64,000 bases of DNA, taken from assembly GCF_047948215.1 (NCBI RefSeq), contig NC_134455.1, positions 153,308,575-153,372,574 on the forward strand, read 5' to 3'. This stretch comes from Lycorma delicatula (Eukaryota; Arthropoda; Insecta; Hemiptera; Fulgoridae). Every line of letters begins with the position of its first letter. Within the stretch, counting starts at the first letter, position 1. The notes under the pieces were generated by a model. That model saw nothing but the letters and a program-made list of their open reading frames with translations, made no database searches and had not been told where the DNA came from. Of this stretch, positions 35,581-48,211 are shown in pieces. The position numbers and the translations under genes are program-made.

Positions 35581-36505
35581 CAAGGTGTAGTTCAAAAGTT
35601 AGGGCTGATTAATTATAAATAACGATTGGCAACACTGATTTGTTCATGCATGCACAGTAGCTTGGTCTGTTTGGCATGCAACTGCCACATTGCCATCAGA
35701 TCAATGTTGTTGCTTTTGCAAGCAGTGTATTGAAATGAGTGTGATAATAACTAATTCTGCCAGTTCTAAAGTTTGATTAGAGATTAGATTTCTAAACACA
35801 AAAGAACATAATGCTGCTGAAAATCACATTGCTTTTCAGAAACATATGGCCTACTGCAAAAAGTGAAGGAAAACTGAGGCAATGATGTTGTGAATTTAAG
35901 TTTGGCCATTCAAATGTTCATAACAAACAGAGAAGTAGCAAGTCTAGTATCCAGACTGATGATCTCATTGAACATGTGAATGCAAACGTGAAAGAAAATC
36001 ATCACTTTACAATTACAATCTTTCTCTGTAATTTCTAGAAGTTTCAAAGGCAACATTGTTGAGAATCATGGCTGACACACTAGGCTATCGTAAACTGTAT
36101 GCATGATGGGTGGTGAAAATGTTGACAAGTGCTCACAAAGTTCAGAGAATGACTTCTACACATGCTTTTCTTGACCGCTTTAACCACAACGGAAACAGAG
36201 GGAAAACAACAAGGGGGCAATGCTTTAACAGTGAAGGGAAAACTGGCTTGCTTCTCAATGATTCAAAGAAAGTGAAAAGTTGAAAAAATCTCAGTGCAAA
36301 AGTGGCTAATCCCAGGCAGTGGAATTTTATGAAGTGGATTTGAAGTAGCTTGTTTCACGATATCAAAAGTGTTTAGAATGAAATGGTGATTATGTAGAAT
36401 AATGAAGTAAATATATTATGTATTTGAAACCATTAATAAATTTTTCATTTTTTCAACTGTTCTCATTTTGTTACTGAATGGTTCTTACTTTTGAACCATG
36501 CCTTG
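35581..36505 (+). mobile_element. Mariner element, 925 bp, internally deleted, TA target duplication
   Basis: The ends are inverted: CAAGGTGTAGTTCAAAAGTT at 35581 and, as reverse complement, CAAGGCATGGTTCAAAAGTA at 36505. TA dinucleotides flank it at 35579-35580 and 36506-36507, the mariner target. The plus strand keeps N-terminal transposase pieces: FLNTKEHNAAENHIAFQK at about 35790-35850, then VSKATLLRIMADTLGYRKLY and MLTSAHKVQRMTSTHAFLDR at about 36040-36180. A C-terminal piece near 36295-36370 follows (QKWL-type, LVSRYQKC-like). The DD34D catalytic centre between about 36240 and 36290 is deleted. It is a non-autonomous fossil inside an HDAC6 intron. Confidence 0.93.
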
Positions 36506-36842
36506 TATATCAAGATTGTAAGATATTATAAGATAACAAATTCATTTCGAAACTAAATCTGGTAAGGGATACAAATTTTAAACAACTGACAGAATAATGG
36601 ACATTATTGAAAAATATATTCTTAAACATTTTTTAAACAATTTTTCATACTTGCATACAACTATAGTTTAATAAGACTAAAAACACGATATTTGAAAGTG
36701 AAGTAAGTTCATCTTCAAATTAATTTTAGCCTGGATGGCAACTACGAACATTACATTTTTTCTTAAATATAGACCCTTTTATTTAATTAACATTCTAAAA
36801 ATATCCACAGAAAAACTTTTAAGGAATGATTGTTCAACAAAC

Positions 36843-37049
36843 CTTTAATAAAGAACCAGCTGCAAGTAGTGCACAGCTAAATGATTGCCGATGAAGGTAA
36901 ACTGAATGGTAAGATTTCTGTTTTGTGGCAGTAGACCATGATTTTTCATTACTGTTACTAGATTCTGGCAAAAATTCAATCACCTTCATCTTTTCTATGT
37001 GATCACTTGAATGAACCAGTAAAAGTTCATCCTCAGTAGCTGCCTTACT
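36843..37049 (-). CDS. HDAC6: HDAC6 exon: N-terminal part of catalytic domain 2
   Basis: A 69-codon phase 0/0 exon with acceptor TTGTAG|AGT and donor AAG|GTTTGTTG. It encodes SKAATEDELLLVHSSDHIEK, MKVIEFLPESSNSNEKSW, then SYHSVYLHRQSFSCALLAAG and SLLK. The ATExELLLVHS stretch and the final S-x-CALLAAGSLL helix are standard landmarks in the first third of the second deacetylase domain. It joins in frame with its neighbours at 42655 and 33672. Confidence 0.95.
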
Positions 37050-37564
37050 CTACAACAGATACAAAACAAAATAAAATACAAAATTCATATTTACTGTCTC
37101 TGATAATAATTCAAAGTACCATAAAAAAATTCATAACATGTTACAGTGTGACATATAATTTAGACCAAATTATTTTTATATCATGTAGAAATCTAAAACA
37201 CCCACTCTTACAGATTTATTTTAAATAATCCCACTAGATTAACATATTAAACCCACAATCAGGTATAATGATCATGCGTCAAAATGGTCGTGTGGGAGAT
37301 TCATTTGCAACCAAATTACCAGTCAAAATTATGTAGATGATTATGTTAACTTAAACTGTAATCTGATGGGATCATATGCCACAAGCTACTTAGATCTAAT
37401 ATCTTGGTTTTTCTATGCTTGTTTTGCTAGCTAAACCATTACATATTTCATAACTCTCTCTTTCTTTCTCTCACAGACACAATATGTAAAAAAAAACACA
37501 AGAGAGAGAGAAAGGCAGAAAAAGAATTTTATAGGCAAAATAACCTAAATATGTAGAAAAACCC
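37050..37564. other. HDAC6 intron, nothing recognised
   Basis: AT-rich. The TCTCTCTTTCTTTCTCTCAC / GAGAGAGAGAAAGG tracts around 37460-37515 can pair as a short hairpin. Confidence 0.4.
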
Positions 37565-40500
37565 TTGAACAGATTCTTTGCTGATAAGTGTACTATGCTG
37601 AGTACACCAAATTTTCAGTCCTGCTCTTAAAAAAAACGTACTACACTCAGAAGAGTAAATTTTATCTTAGATTTATTAGAGCGCAGTAATATTACTTTTG
37701 GGCTTTTTACAATGTAGAAATTACAGGATTTTGGTTGGTCTCAACTCAGTTAAATATAACAATCGATCATAATTTTTAATGGATTGTCTTAAATTAGGTA
37801 TTAGATCAAGTATTGAGTTACTAAATCAGGTAAATTTACTCTAACAGTAATAATAGGGTAAATTAAGTACAATAAATTGTAATTTAACTTTTTGAGAAAA
37901 TATGGATTTAAGAATGAACTAAAATAAAAATTAATAAACATAGAAAAATAATTTCCAGTAATTGATGTGATTCTGTTTATGAAATAATATAATAAAATAG
38001 CGACAAGTTCAGGTAGTGTAAATTATAAGTACCAGTGTTTTATTTGTACTATAAATGATTTAACTAACGAAAATTTTGATGAATTCCTATAATCTTGAAA
38101 AATATTATCATGTTCACACATAACTTTCTATAGAGTGTTATTAGAAAGTATTTACATCATTTATAATAATGAACGTTTTAGACAAAAAGTGTAAATGATT
38201 AACAATCATATTAAAGGTAATTTGGTTATATTGAAACAGAATTCTTCACTACATCCTATTAAATTTTTCAAATTTTTGTCAATTTCGATTAGTTTCAGGT
38301 TTTAATCCTCTTCTCTTTGCTTTAAAGGGTTAAGCGTCGCCTGGATTTCTTGGCCAATTGTCATGTTTAACTTTTTCATCGCTTATAGGAACCCAATTCT
38401 AATCTTGTTTTATCTTGCCTGTATAATGAATGCCCTTTTTCAAAAGATGTACCTGAATGAAAAATGGTCCTCATTACAGTATATAACTTTTCTTCCATTT
38501 TAGATACTATTGTTTCTGCTTAGATGTTCTCAGAGATTCAGTATGGGCTGCTTGGTAAAGTTATTTGTTGCTTTCCACCAAAATATGGCCAAACCTGTTG
38601 AACAAATGGCATGTATGGTTAGCAATAACAACCGCTCAGAACTTTGTGGCTAGATGGCCACAAATTCTTGCTTCTGAAAAAATCAAGTAAAAATTGTTGA
38701 AAACTGCAAAAACTTATTGTCATAATGAACAATGATGTAAACATGGTAAAGTTGTTATAAAAAACATGAAAAATCATATTATTGTTTTGTTTCACAAGGT
38801 TTTTTTTATATTTTTTTATGATAAAAAATAGTTTATAAATAAATTCATTGTTATACTTCTAATCGAATATTTTCTTATAAATTACCACAAATAATTGAAA
38901 AGGTGTGTTATTTTTATTTGTATTACGTTATTTAATTTTTACTTACTATACTGAGCATACAATATAACATGCATGAGCATAAGACATAAATGCATATGGA
39001 CGAACATAAGGACATAGGACAAACTGGGAACGAAATTGTGAAGCTCATGTCCACTAGCGCCAACTGGTAGTGAAATTGTGAAACCCACGCCTAATAGTAG
39101 TCAGACAAAAAGTTAGATTTTTTCATACTTGATTTGGAAAAAATTATTTAAGAGGATTAATAGTAGATGGATTGAGATAATTTCTTTTTAATTTCTAAGT
39201 TAAATCAAAAGAACATATTCTATAATTTTTTCAGATTTTTTTTACTAATACTCTTCAGGGAATTCACATTTAAATGTGAAACAAATAGGAAAAACAAAGG
39301 TTGTGTAAAATACTCCCGGCAATTAGTCTCTTTTTCCTTTTTTCCTAGCATGTTTTTTTTCGTCTGGTATTTTACAACTTACCAGTCATATCAATAAAAA
39401 ATTTTGAGGCAGGTCATTAGCAAACAAGAAGTAAAGTGAGGGACCATAAAAAATAGTTCTGATACCCCTACCCATGGATCAATCCCTGCGAAGGACCAAA
39501 GTGACTGACTCACACTGAATGGTACAAGACTTCAGCCAAACTAAGCTCACAGCAGCCCACCCTTAACCCAGCTCCACAACCAAGAGGAGGGATGAGCACT
39601 CCCAATACATACTCTGTCCAGTGTCGGCAAAACAAATCATGGTCATGCCCCCTGCCACCACTGCAAACAATATTAACAGTTACCTTTAATATGATTTATA
39701 AATTAAATTTCCACTTACCAACAATTTAAAAAGTGTAAATCCTAGTACTTTCAAAGTTGTTATTCCATCTTCAGGGATTTTCTAAAAGGTGTTAATTTAA
39801 ATTCAAATCAATAATAGTTTTTAAATTAAACTGTTATGTTCATAATAGTCGGTCGTCAAGAATAAAATTAACTTGTTTGTCAATAAGACAGTAACGTCAT
39901 GTTTCCAAGATGTTTGCAGCTATTTTCAGTAAACGTTTTGCTAAATGCTTAGTAAATTAAACCTTTAATACAATTTTTAGGTCATTTATAATTGAAATCT
40001 AAAACATTCATAATTATAAAAAATAATGTAAATATTTTCTAATAACACCCTATAAAATGTTTTATGTGAACACGATAATATTTTTCTTGAGATACAGGAA
40101 TTCATAATCAAAATTTTCATTAGTTAAATCATTTATAGTGAAAATATAAAATGTGTACTTATAATCTACACTACCCAAACTTGTCACTATTATATTATTT
40201 CATAAACAGAATCACATTAATCACTATAAATTATTTTTCCATGTTTATTAATTTTTATTTTAGTTCATTCTTAAGTTCCAGCTTTTCTCAAAGAATTTAA
40301 TTACTAATTTATTATACTTAATATATGCAATTTAATATTATTACAGAAAAATAACCTGATTTAGTAACTCAATACTTGATCTAATATCTCATTAAAAGTT
40401 AATCTATTTAAAATTATGATCAAATGTTATATAAAACTGCGTATAGACCAAAATCTTCTAATTTCTCCATTGTAAAAAATCCAAAAGTAATATTACTGCC

Positions 40501-40625
40501 CTCTAGTAAATCTATAACAAAATTTATTCTTCTGAGTGTGATACTTTTAAGAGTGGAACTGAAAACTTGCAGTACTCAGCATAGTACACTCAGAAGCAAA
40601 GAATCTGTCCAAGAATGTCTAGTGA
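37565..40625. mobile_element. Element with about 670-bp terminal inverted repeats
   Basis: The left arm (about 37565-38225) and right arm (about 39955-40625) are reverse complements over their whole length, about 80-85% identical by eye. Shared landmarks are ACAGATTCTTTGCT, GTACTATGCTGAGTAC, GCAGTAATATTACTTTTGG, TTAGATCAAGTATTGAGTTA, AATGATTTAACTAA and ATAGGGTGTTATTAGAAA-like ends. The 1.7-kb interior shows no intact ORF. It contains a segment at about 39370-39670 richer in GC, which may be a separate insertion. It lies in the HDAC6 intron between exons 36843-37049 and 42655-42742. The superfamily is unknown. Confidence 0.85.
39370..39480 (-). pseudogene. Possible Jockey-type RT scrap
   Basis: The minus strand reads a frame ending GPSLYFLFANDLPQNFLLI then a stop. 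It resembles the GSILGPLLFLLFINDLP stretch that spans RT motif B in Jockey-type LINEs. The match is short and isolated, so it could be chance. Confidence 0.35.
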
Positions 40626-41119
40626 CACACAGGCAAAGATCACACAACTCAAAGATTATTTGAAACCAACTCAAAATAATGATCATTGCATAGAAGTGAA
40701 AGCTCTCCCCTCATAACTGAAACCTGAATTATTATAGTCTTAGCCACCGGTTCAATAATAATAACGTGCATCTTAAAAAATGTTTTTCTTTAACCACTTT
40801 TAGACCTTTTAAAGAGTCTTTTTACTACCTTACAGCAGTTGTTTGCTTCATTGCAATTAGAATATAAAATTCTAGCTGGATATGTTTTTTCAAAAATTTA
40901 ATTATAAATTTTATCTTCATAATCCTGTTTGCATCATTTGATAAAGTGGTCAGTATACTGACTTCTGAATCTTGATTTCATTCGTATCAAGGATCTAGCA
41001 TTATCTAAACTAACATTTCATTCATCTCATCTTCTTTATCAAGATACACATGTAATTGTATATTCCCTTATATAGCTGAAGCAGTGTATTGTCACTGAAT
41101 GACTTTGACAGCACATAAT
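40626..41119. other. HDAC6 intron, nothing recognised
   Basis: AT-rich intron between the long-inverted-repeat element and the GC-rich segment. Confidence 0.4.
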
Positions 41120-41960
41120 TTATAACCTTGTGGTGGCCCTGCGAAGAGCTGTTTTTTGCGTTGGCTCTGAGAAGAGCTGTTGGGTCTGGAAGCTGGTCTC
41201 CAGTGAAGTCAGGGAGTTGCAGCTCGTCCATTGAAATCAGACCGGGCTTTCTCTCAGCAGCAGTTGGGTCCCCACTACAGCGTGGCAGTGGTGGCCCCCA
41301 GAGCCCCACAGTATTGGATTGGCGTCAGTCGTCCTTCGCCAGCACAGCCAAGGTGGTCCTCCCTGAACGATTCCACGCTGGGCCAGCTCCTGCTGCTGAG
41401 TCTGCTGCGGCCAGGGCGATTGAAGCCAAGCGAGCTGGAGCTGGCGCAGGAAGATAACGTTCATGTCCAGCAGCTTCCTCAGCGAGCCGGCCGGGCCTGC
41501 TGCTCTGGCGGGGATGTTGACATCTGCCAGGAAGTCCCACGTTGAGCTGACCAGGGAACTTCTTCTGTCTTCTCCAAGTGGTGGTTGACAATGATTTGAA
41601 TTCACTCTCGTTTTGCATGCTCTTTTACTGGAGCCTGAAAGTGGTGGGGCTGCAGCACCGCTATGGTGGGAGAACTGCACAGTCATCTTCGCGACGGTAG
41701 TGATGCTTGTATCAGTGCGTCCGACTGTGCATTAGCTCACATCGTTGCTACAGTGTTCACCCGCCGATATTAAATTAGGCATATATGTGGTAACAGTATA
41801 TAATGCATTGTTTTACCACAGAAAGGGGTACATAGATCTGTTCGTTAACAATTTTTGTCAACAGCCTTTCTTAAGGCTATAGACAAGTAAAGCACCTGAG
41901 GTTGAAAGGCACAAGGCAGAGCCACTTTCTATGAGCTAACAATACCCTCTACATAGTCAA
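41120..41960. other. GC-rich segment of unknown nature
   Basis: An abrupt change to GC-rich, CpG-containing sequence (about 41120-41710) followed by a less extreme part to 41960. Open frames overlap on both strands (for example 41237-41686 minus, 41128-41457 plus), which is expected for GC-rich DNA; none shows a known domain, and the compositions (Gln/Leu/Pro/Ala-rich) look translated by chance. A hairpin-like pair TGTGGTAA ... TTACCACA occurs at about 41787-41822. It could be a leader or LTR of a retroelement or a horizontally acquired or duplicated piece. It interrupts an HDAC6 intron. Confidence 0.5.
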
Positions 41961-42104
41961 TCCTGTGGTGAATTGAATGAAACTCTCACTCAATGGGCCA
42001 AATATCTTGCATCTGAATTTTAGTGGACTTCAGATGCTGATAAGCAACTATATCTGATTCAATAAAGAAAGCAATGGGGAAACCACTCACTACTTACTTT
42101 CCTT

Positions 42105-42210
42105 GTTAAGCTTGACAAGATGATTATTTTTTTAAGTAGGTAAATTATTTTCAGGGGTTTTCTTGGTAAGCTTGATATGATGATTATTTTTTTAAATATG
42201 TAAACCTAAA
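42105..42210. repeat. Tandem duplication of about 60 bp
   Basis: The phrase AAGCTTGACAAGATGATTAT TTTTTTAA occurs at 42113-42140 and again, with two changes, at 42171-42198. They are separated by GGGGTTTTCTTGGT. It is probably part of a dispersed repeat that starts near the GTAACCACTCACTAC-like phrase at 42080. Confidence 0.6.
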
Positions 42211-42654
42211 AGATACACTATAAAGTATCATTTTAAGGGGTAATTATGACCAATGTCAAAATCATATAACAGTATTAAACTCATACTGGTTTTTCAAGTA
42301 CTACATAAGAGGTTAAGTAAACTTAAATATTTTTTAAAACATCTTGATCAATCTAATGAGAAATCTTTTCTAGAGAACTTCTAATTTGATACTACAGTCC
42401 TTTATTCATTAAACTAGACATTTAAAATGTAGATCAAGAGGAAACATGCAAAAATTAATTATTATTCTTAACATATGAAATTCCTTTTTTTAAAAACCTC
42501 TTGCAGCCTTCCAACAAATAACTACTTTCACTATACAGTTAAAAATAAAAATATAAACAACTCGTACAATAAAATCTTCATTTTTTTATAAAATGTGTAG
42601 TTATAAAATAAAAACTAAAATTACAATCAACATGCCAAAGACAAAACTTATTAC

Positions 42655-42742
42655 CTGAAGAATATGAAGTCTATCAAGTAGATTATATTCTTTATGAATT
42701 TCATAAATAGCTGATATCCTTTCAGGTTTTTCAGGATGAGAA
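42655..42742 (-). CDS. HDAC6: HDAC6 exon: start of catalytic domain 2
   Basis: An 88-bp exon, phase 2 in (acceptor ATTACAG|T) and phase 0 out (donor CAG|GTAATAAG). With the split Asp codon from the previous exon it reads DSHPEKPERISAIYEIHKEY then NLLDRLHILQ. The SHPExPxRI motif marks the beginning of each HDAC6 deacetylase domain. Confidence 0.95.
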
Positions 42743-43429
42743 CTGTAATTAAATAAAAGAAAATGATAAAGCATACACAACTTAAAAAACTGCTTATACA
42801 GTACAACTTAAACAGTACACTTATAGTTAATGTAGTGCATAATACCACTTTAATACATACTAAAATGTAAAAAAACTAATTTTGTTTATGACTACAAAGT
42901 TTAAAAAAGTGATAGTTCAAGATCAAAGGCTAATAAGCATAATAAAAGCTCTTCTTCTATATAATAACATATATAAAAGTTCAGAAATTGTTATTTACTA
43001 TAATTGTTATAAAAGGATTTAATCAATAACAAAGTATATTTGATCTGAGCAAATCAGGTTTCCTTAAAACATTATTGAGATTTTTACCGTATTTATTCAC
43101 GTAACACATGCACCTGAAAAATAATTGTGAAATTTTTGGGAAAATAGTTAACACCTAAAATTTTCAATTGATTCTATTTATCTTTTGTACAATAATAATT
43201 AAATACTAAAATATGTATTTTAAAATCAGACACTAAACTATATACAGGAATTACAGTACACTGACAAACACTATAAAAATATAGAAATACGTGAAGGCTA
43301 GCAAGCATGTCTGAAACAAAAAAAGAACAAGGAGTGTATTGTAGTAACATCATATGATCATTTTAAAAAACAAACAAGTTAAAACACTAACATGGTAAAT
43401 CTGAAAAAAGATTCTAATCTGTTTTTTAA

Positions 43430-43800
43430 TCTTCACTGCTGTTTGAATCTCTATCTTCAGAAGAGGCATGATTGTCTTCGTCGTCCCTACAGCCATCTTC
43501 CACCCAGGCTGTTAGAAATGTAGCATTTCTTGAACCTCCTCAAAACCAAATCATTTGATGTATGATGCTACAAATCATTTGTATTATCCCATGCAGCCAA
43601 GATTTAATCACACATTAATATCAAATTCAGCTTTACAATCTTCCTATGAGTTGTTTCATGTACTGTAGTCGCCATCCACTTTGAATAAAAAAGTTTCAAA
43701 TGAGCTTTGAAAGACAGATTAATACAGACAATAAGTGACTTTAGAATAGATGTCATTCTAGTAGGAATATAATGATTAAAACCTGTACAAATCACAAGGG
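43430..43800 (-). mobile_element. Tigger-type transposase C-terminal relic (inverted part)
   Basis: The minus-strand frames include LSFKAHLKLFYSKWM, a decayed ILAAWDNTNDL, and RRFKKCYIS, followed by an acidic tail (DDEDNHASSEDRDSNSSED). These follow the order of the Tigger/pogo C-terminus, where a WxLxAWxxI helix is followed by SFKKCxIxNxLDGxED. It lies head-on to the plus-strand middle part at 43880-44310, so the two pieces are rearranged relative to each other. Confidence 0.6.
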
Positions 43801-43879
43801 AATTCGAATACTGAATTTTAATGTAAATTGAGGATATTTAAATTGTTTTATGAATATATATGAATTATCCATAAGGAAA

Positions 43880-44310
43880 GTTACATCTATTTGTCAATGT
43901 TTGCTGGATGTCTTTGAGGAAAAATTATTAGCCTTCCAGAGACATTTAATTCAGTTATAACAAGAAAATAACCTTTTAATCTGGCAGACAAGAAATGCTG
44001 ATCAAACACCAATTTACTTTGACGTGCCAGCAGATTCAATGGTGTTGGTGATAAAACTGTTAGCATGCCTCCTTATTAAAAACAGTGATATACAGTCATG
44101 TTGACAATACTTGTAGATGGCAAAAAAACTTCCACCATTTATTGTATTTAAAAGAAAAATCTTTCCAAAGGTTGAAAAATTACCTGTTGATGTTATTTGT
44201 TAGGTGCCAAGAAAAAGGATGGGTAACGCGCTAGTTTTAGAGTGAGTAAAATGTGTGTAGCACCTGGTGTTCTTCTACTTGAGGAAACTTCTAAATTCCA
44301 TCACAAATCC
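43880..44310 (+). mobile_element. Tigger-type transposase middle part relic
   Basis: Plus-strand frames in order: a LDVFEEKLLAFQRHLIQL-like helix at about 43910-43960, NADQTPIYFDVPADSMVL at about 43995-44045 (NxDxTPxxFDxP holds a catalytic Asp), KKLPPFIVFKRKIFPK at about 44130-44175, and a W-x-K-x-x-x-x-P-G-V-type stretch near 44240-44300. Stops and frameshifts are present. Confidence 0.7.
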
Positions 44311-45729
44311 TCTTCTACTTTTACTAGTATCCGTAAGCTTGTTTATTTTATTTTTTCAATTTCTTATATACAATTCCAGAATAACATATTTACCTGCTGC
44401 TACCATATTTACACCTGCTGCACAATTACAAATTTCCTCAGCTAAGCGAATAACTTTTTAATTTTTTGCCAACCATAAATGAAGACAAAAAATTTACAGA
44501 ACCCATATTTAGTAGCTCACTTAAAGTAGAAAATGGAAGAACTTAGTATAAGTATATAATTAACATACAATTTATCTTCATACAACTAAAAAAAAAATGA
44601 ATACTGTTATGTGTGTAGCTGAGATGACTTGTCATATACAAAAATACAGGATGATGAATAACAATAATTATTACTATAACCAGAAATGCAGAGATAAAAA
44701 AAAATGCTTATGACATAAGTTTATTTATGAACTGGTAGTTTTGATACATAATGGATGTATCACAGGAAGCCTACATAATGGTGTGACTCAACATTAAGTT
44801 ACTGATCTGAAATCAAAAGTAATTAGAATACATGCTATAATTTGTTTGTTATTACCATATATTAGTATATTAAACAACAATACATAGTATAACGATAAAT
44901 ACAGATACTGAACCCTTATTTGGAAATCTGTATATTAAATGCAAATGCACCTACAAAGTCAAGGAATTTTTTTAAGAAAAAAAGTGCATGTTTTACACAA
45001 GTAAATACAGTATATTACAAAACTACTCTAGTAATGCTTGTAGAATAAATATAAAAAGACTTCTAAAGGATTGCTTTAAATCAGCTTTAAGTGTACAAAG
45101 TATACTAACCCTCTTAAATTATCTATATGAACATCTCAGTTAAAAAAAATTATTAGCTTTGAGTAATTTTTAATTATACTTAAAACTACTGATTAAATGG
45201 AAAAATTAGTAAAATATTATGATATTCATCTCTTCAAAACAATTTTCTACATGAAATTCCAGTTCTTAGTATTCCAGTTCTCTAGTATCTGTTCGGTTAT
45301 TACAGATACTAGAGTACCGAGGATGACAATGAAAGGAAATTAGGAACTAATAAATCAAAAATAAATTTTGTCTAAAAATTTGTCAATTTCCATTAATCTC
45401 CCAACTGTTAACTATTCCCTCTGAATACACCTTAGCAGGGCTTTTGGCAAAAGTCTAGAAAACACCTGCAGAAAATATTTGATTTGTCAGAAAACAATTT
45501 TTTTATTTTTTAGAGATTAAAATCTCCAAAAACTATTTTGTAGAATATTCAATCACATTAAAAACCAAATATTTATATAGAACTTTAAATTACCTAAGCT
45601 ATAGCACAGAAAAAATTTTACTAAGGATTTAATAAACTACAGTAACATCAAAATCTGTACTAAAATGATTGTAAAATTATTAAAATAGTGTTTAAAGCAA
45701 TAGAATATATCATTCAGCTAAAACCATAC
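44311..45729. other. HDAC6 intron, nothing recognised
   Basis: AT-rich intron. A short inverted phrase TCTAGTATCTG ... CAGATACTAGA occurs at about 45280-45311. Confidence 0.4.
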
Positions 45730-45811
45730 TCATCATATTCATTTCTGTGAGTCATCATTAGAGGATCATAGACTAGACACACTTTATGCAATGGATTCAG
45801 CAACTTAGTTT
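45730..45811 (-). CDS. HDAC6: HDAC6 exon: bridge between domains 1 and 2
   Basis: An 82-bp exon, phase 1 in (acceptor TTTCAG|AA) and phase 2 out (donor GA|GTATGG). With the split codons it reads ETKLLNPLHKVCLVYDPLMM, THRNEYD. VxLVYDxxMMxH followed by the SHPE of the next exon is the standard opening of the second deacetylase domain. It was located because its neighbours' phases (1 and 2) required an exon of this type, and it fits exactly. Confidence 0.9.
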
Positions 45812-48211
45812 CTGAAACATAATTTATAAAAATAATAGTTACATAGTTATCATAAAAAGACAAACTGCAATGTTAAAACATACTGTTATGTCCAGTTACT
45901 GGTCAGCCAGAATCTGTGTATTAGTTTCATTAATTTTTTTTAAATTTAAAAAAGAAAACAAATTTCAAGAATGTGACAAATTAAAAATAAATATATTTTA
46001 ATGTAATTATAGAATTTAATAACAACTGAAGATTTGCGAACCCCATGAAAATTGATTCTTGGAATTAATATGGTAAGTTTAACTTAGCTGTTTACTGTGT
46101 TTTGGTGGTTTATGTTTAATTTAATATTAAATCATATTAATACAATGATCAATATGTTAATGAATTATTTGAATTTTCAAAAAAAAATATTTTTTATATA
46201 ATCTATTTACATTTCTCATTTAATTTCTACAGTAGGAGTAACACTCTTAATAGCACATGTTAAAAATAATGATAAAAGGTTTTGACTAGTTGTTCAGTCA
46301 TTACACCTAAGGGTGCTGATCATATGATTACTTTTGTATACAAATTAATGATAATTTAAAAATTCATGAAAATAAATAATTTTCCTTCTGCTTAAAGGTA
46401 AAAACACAAAATAACAAAAAATAATAGATCAAGCATAACATGATCCATTCCAAGCAAATATGATAAAATTCATTAAACATCAACATAAAAAAAGAATAAA
46501 CTAACATTCTATTTTCAAATATGCTTTAGTCCACAAAAAAATACATTTAAAAGTAATTAAGATAAATTTTACCCCAAAAACCAAAGCAAATAATATAAAT
46601 GACTAAAATGTTTTAAGCTGAAATCTGATTTTACATCAGAGTATGTCAAGATTAGAAAATAAAGAATATCTGTTAGAACGATTCTGAACATAATTGGAAA
46701 GAGTTAATGAAAAAAACTGAGTAGAAATGAAATTATTTTGAATCAGAATCATTACAATCTTATGGAATAAAAAGGAAAACATACAATCAGAAATAGAACT
46801 AAACCTTAAATTACAGATATAATCATGAAATGTCTCTTCAACAGGCAGTCACAAAATTGGATTAATACATGCAATCATAAAATGGTCATTTTAGTTCAAT
46901 TTCCATCATCCAACACTCATAACTTGGAAATATGATAATTTTATACACTATTAGATTTATTTTATGCATTATAATACTTTTTATCAGCTTTTGTATCAAA
47001 GGTAGTTAACATTCATTTGTTTCTGTATTAGATATTTCTTACATCATTAAAAAACATACTGCATTAATTTAAATATCATTTACATCATTTAAAACAAAGG
47101 GATGAATTGTAATTGGAAACTCATGTTGACAAGTCTAAAATTTAAATTCATTTTGATGACATACACATCATTCTAGGTTGGCAACAAACTTCAAAAAGAG
47201 AAGAATATTCTCAACTTAACCAGTGTGTACTTTTTTATATGTTTAATCTAAAACCAAATGCACAGATTTGGATAATCTATTTTTTTGTTAATAAAAGATT
47301 CTGACAGCGTTGTTTAAATTTCTTCCAGACAGCAACAGCAGAAACATTTTAAGATAAAAATTACATGCTATACACTTGAATTGAAGATATTCTTTAATTT
47401 TTTGTCCTTCACTGTAGTAATATTAAACACAATCACATGTTAAAGAATTAAAATATAAGAAAGTTAGTAAAAAAACATATTTGATAAAAACAACTACTAT
47501 CTTTTCATTCTACACCACTGTGGCTCATACTCAATAATAAATTAATATCATTTTTTGTCATTTCTTATTTCTTTTTTTTATTAATACTCATGCTTCTTTC
47601 TTTTGCAATTCTTATTTTACTTATCAATTCTTTATTTTATTAGATCACTTCTTATTCTTATTTTACACAATTCTATTTAACCTGCATAAAATAATGGCTT
47701 TTTAGTAAGTATTCTTTCCCATATATTAATAGAAAATAAAGTAAAAAAAAAATTAAATAATGTAAAATTTTTTAAAAAATAATAAAACTGACTTCACACA
47801 AACATACCAAAAAGTAAAAAATACTTTTGATCACTTATCTAAAATTTCAACTTTTCAAAGATGATGCCAAATTAATAAGTTGTTATTAGAAATTGAACTA
47901 GTACAAGTTGTACTACTACGTTGTTAAACTACTGTTAAGTTCCACAACTACTAATAATGAAGTTTATCAGTAATTACCACCAGTAATAATATATCAGTAA
48001 TTTTCTAACAGTATCTCAACCGAAAGTTTATAAAAGTGTACTTTTAATAGCCCTTATTCAAAGATGTAAACTTAATAAACATAGAATACGTAACTTACAA
48101 TAAAGTATCATTGTTTTCCAAAACATTATTTGAGCTTTATAGATTACTTAAATATTAAAAAAGTACATTCCAGAAAAAATGTTCCAACAAAATAGAAATA
48201 TTAAGTCATAC
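45812..48211. other. HDAC6 intron, nothing recognised
   Basis: AT-rich intron. No element proteins or structured RNA were recognised. Confidence 0.45.

Noticed and set aside
41237..41686. 149-codon minus-strand ORF in the GC-rich segment
   Set aside because: GC-rich DNA gives long chance frames in several phases here. The product is low-complexity Gln/Leu/Pro/Ala-rich sequence with no domain, and frames of similar length overlap it on the other strand.
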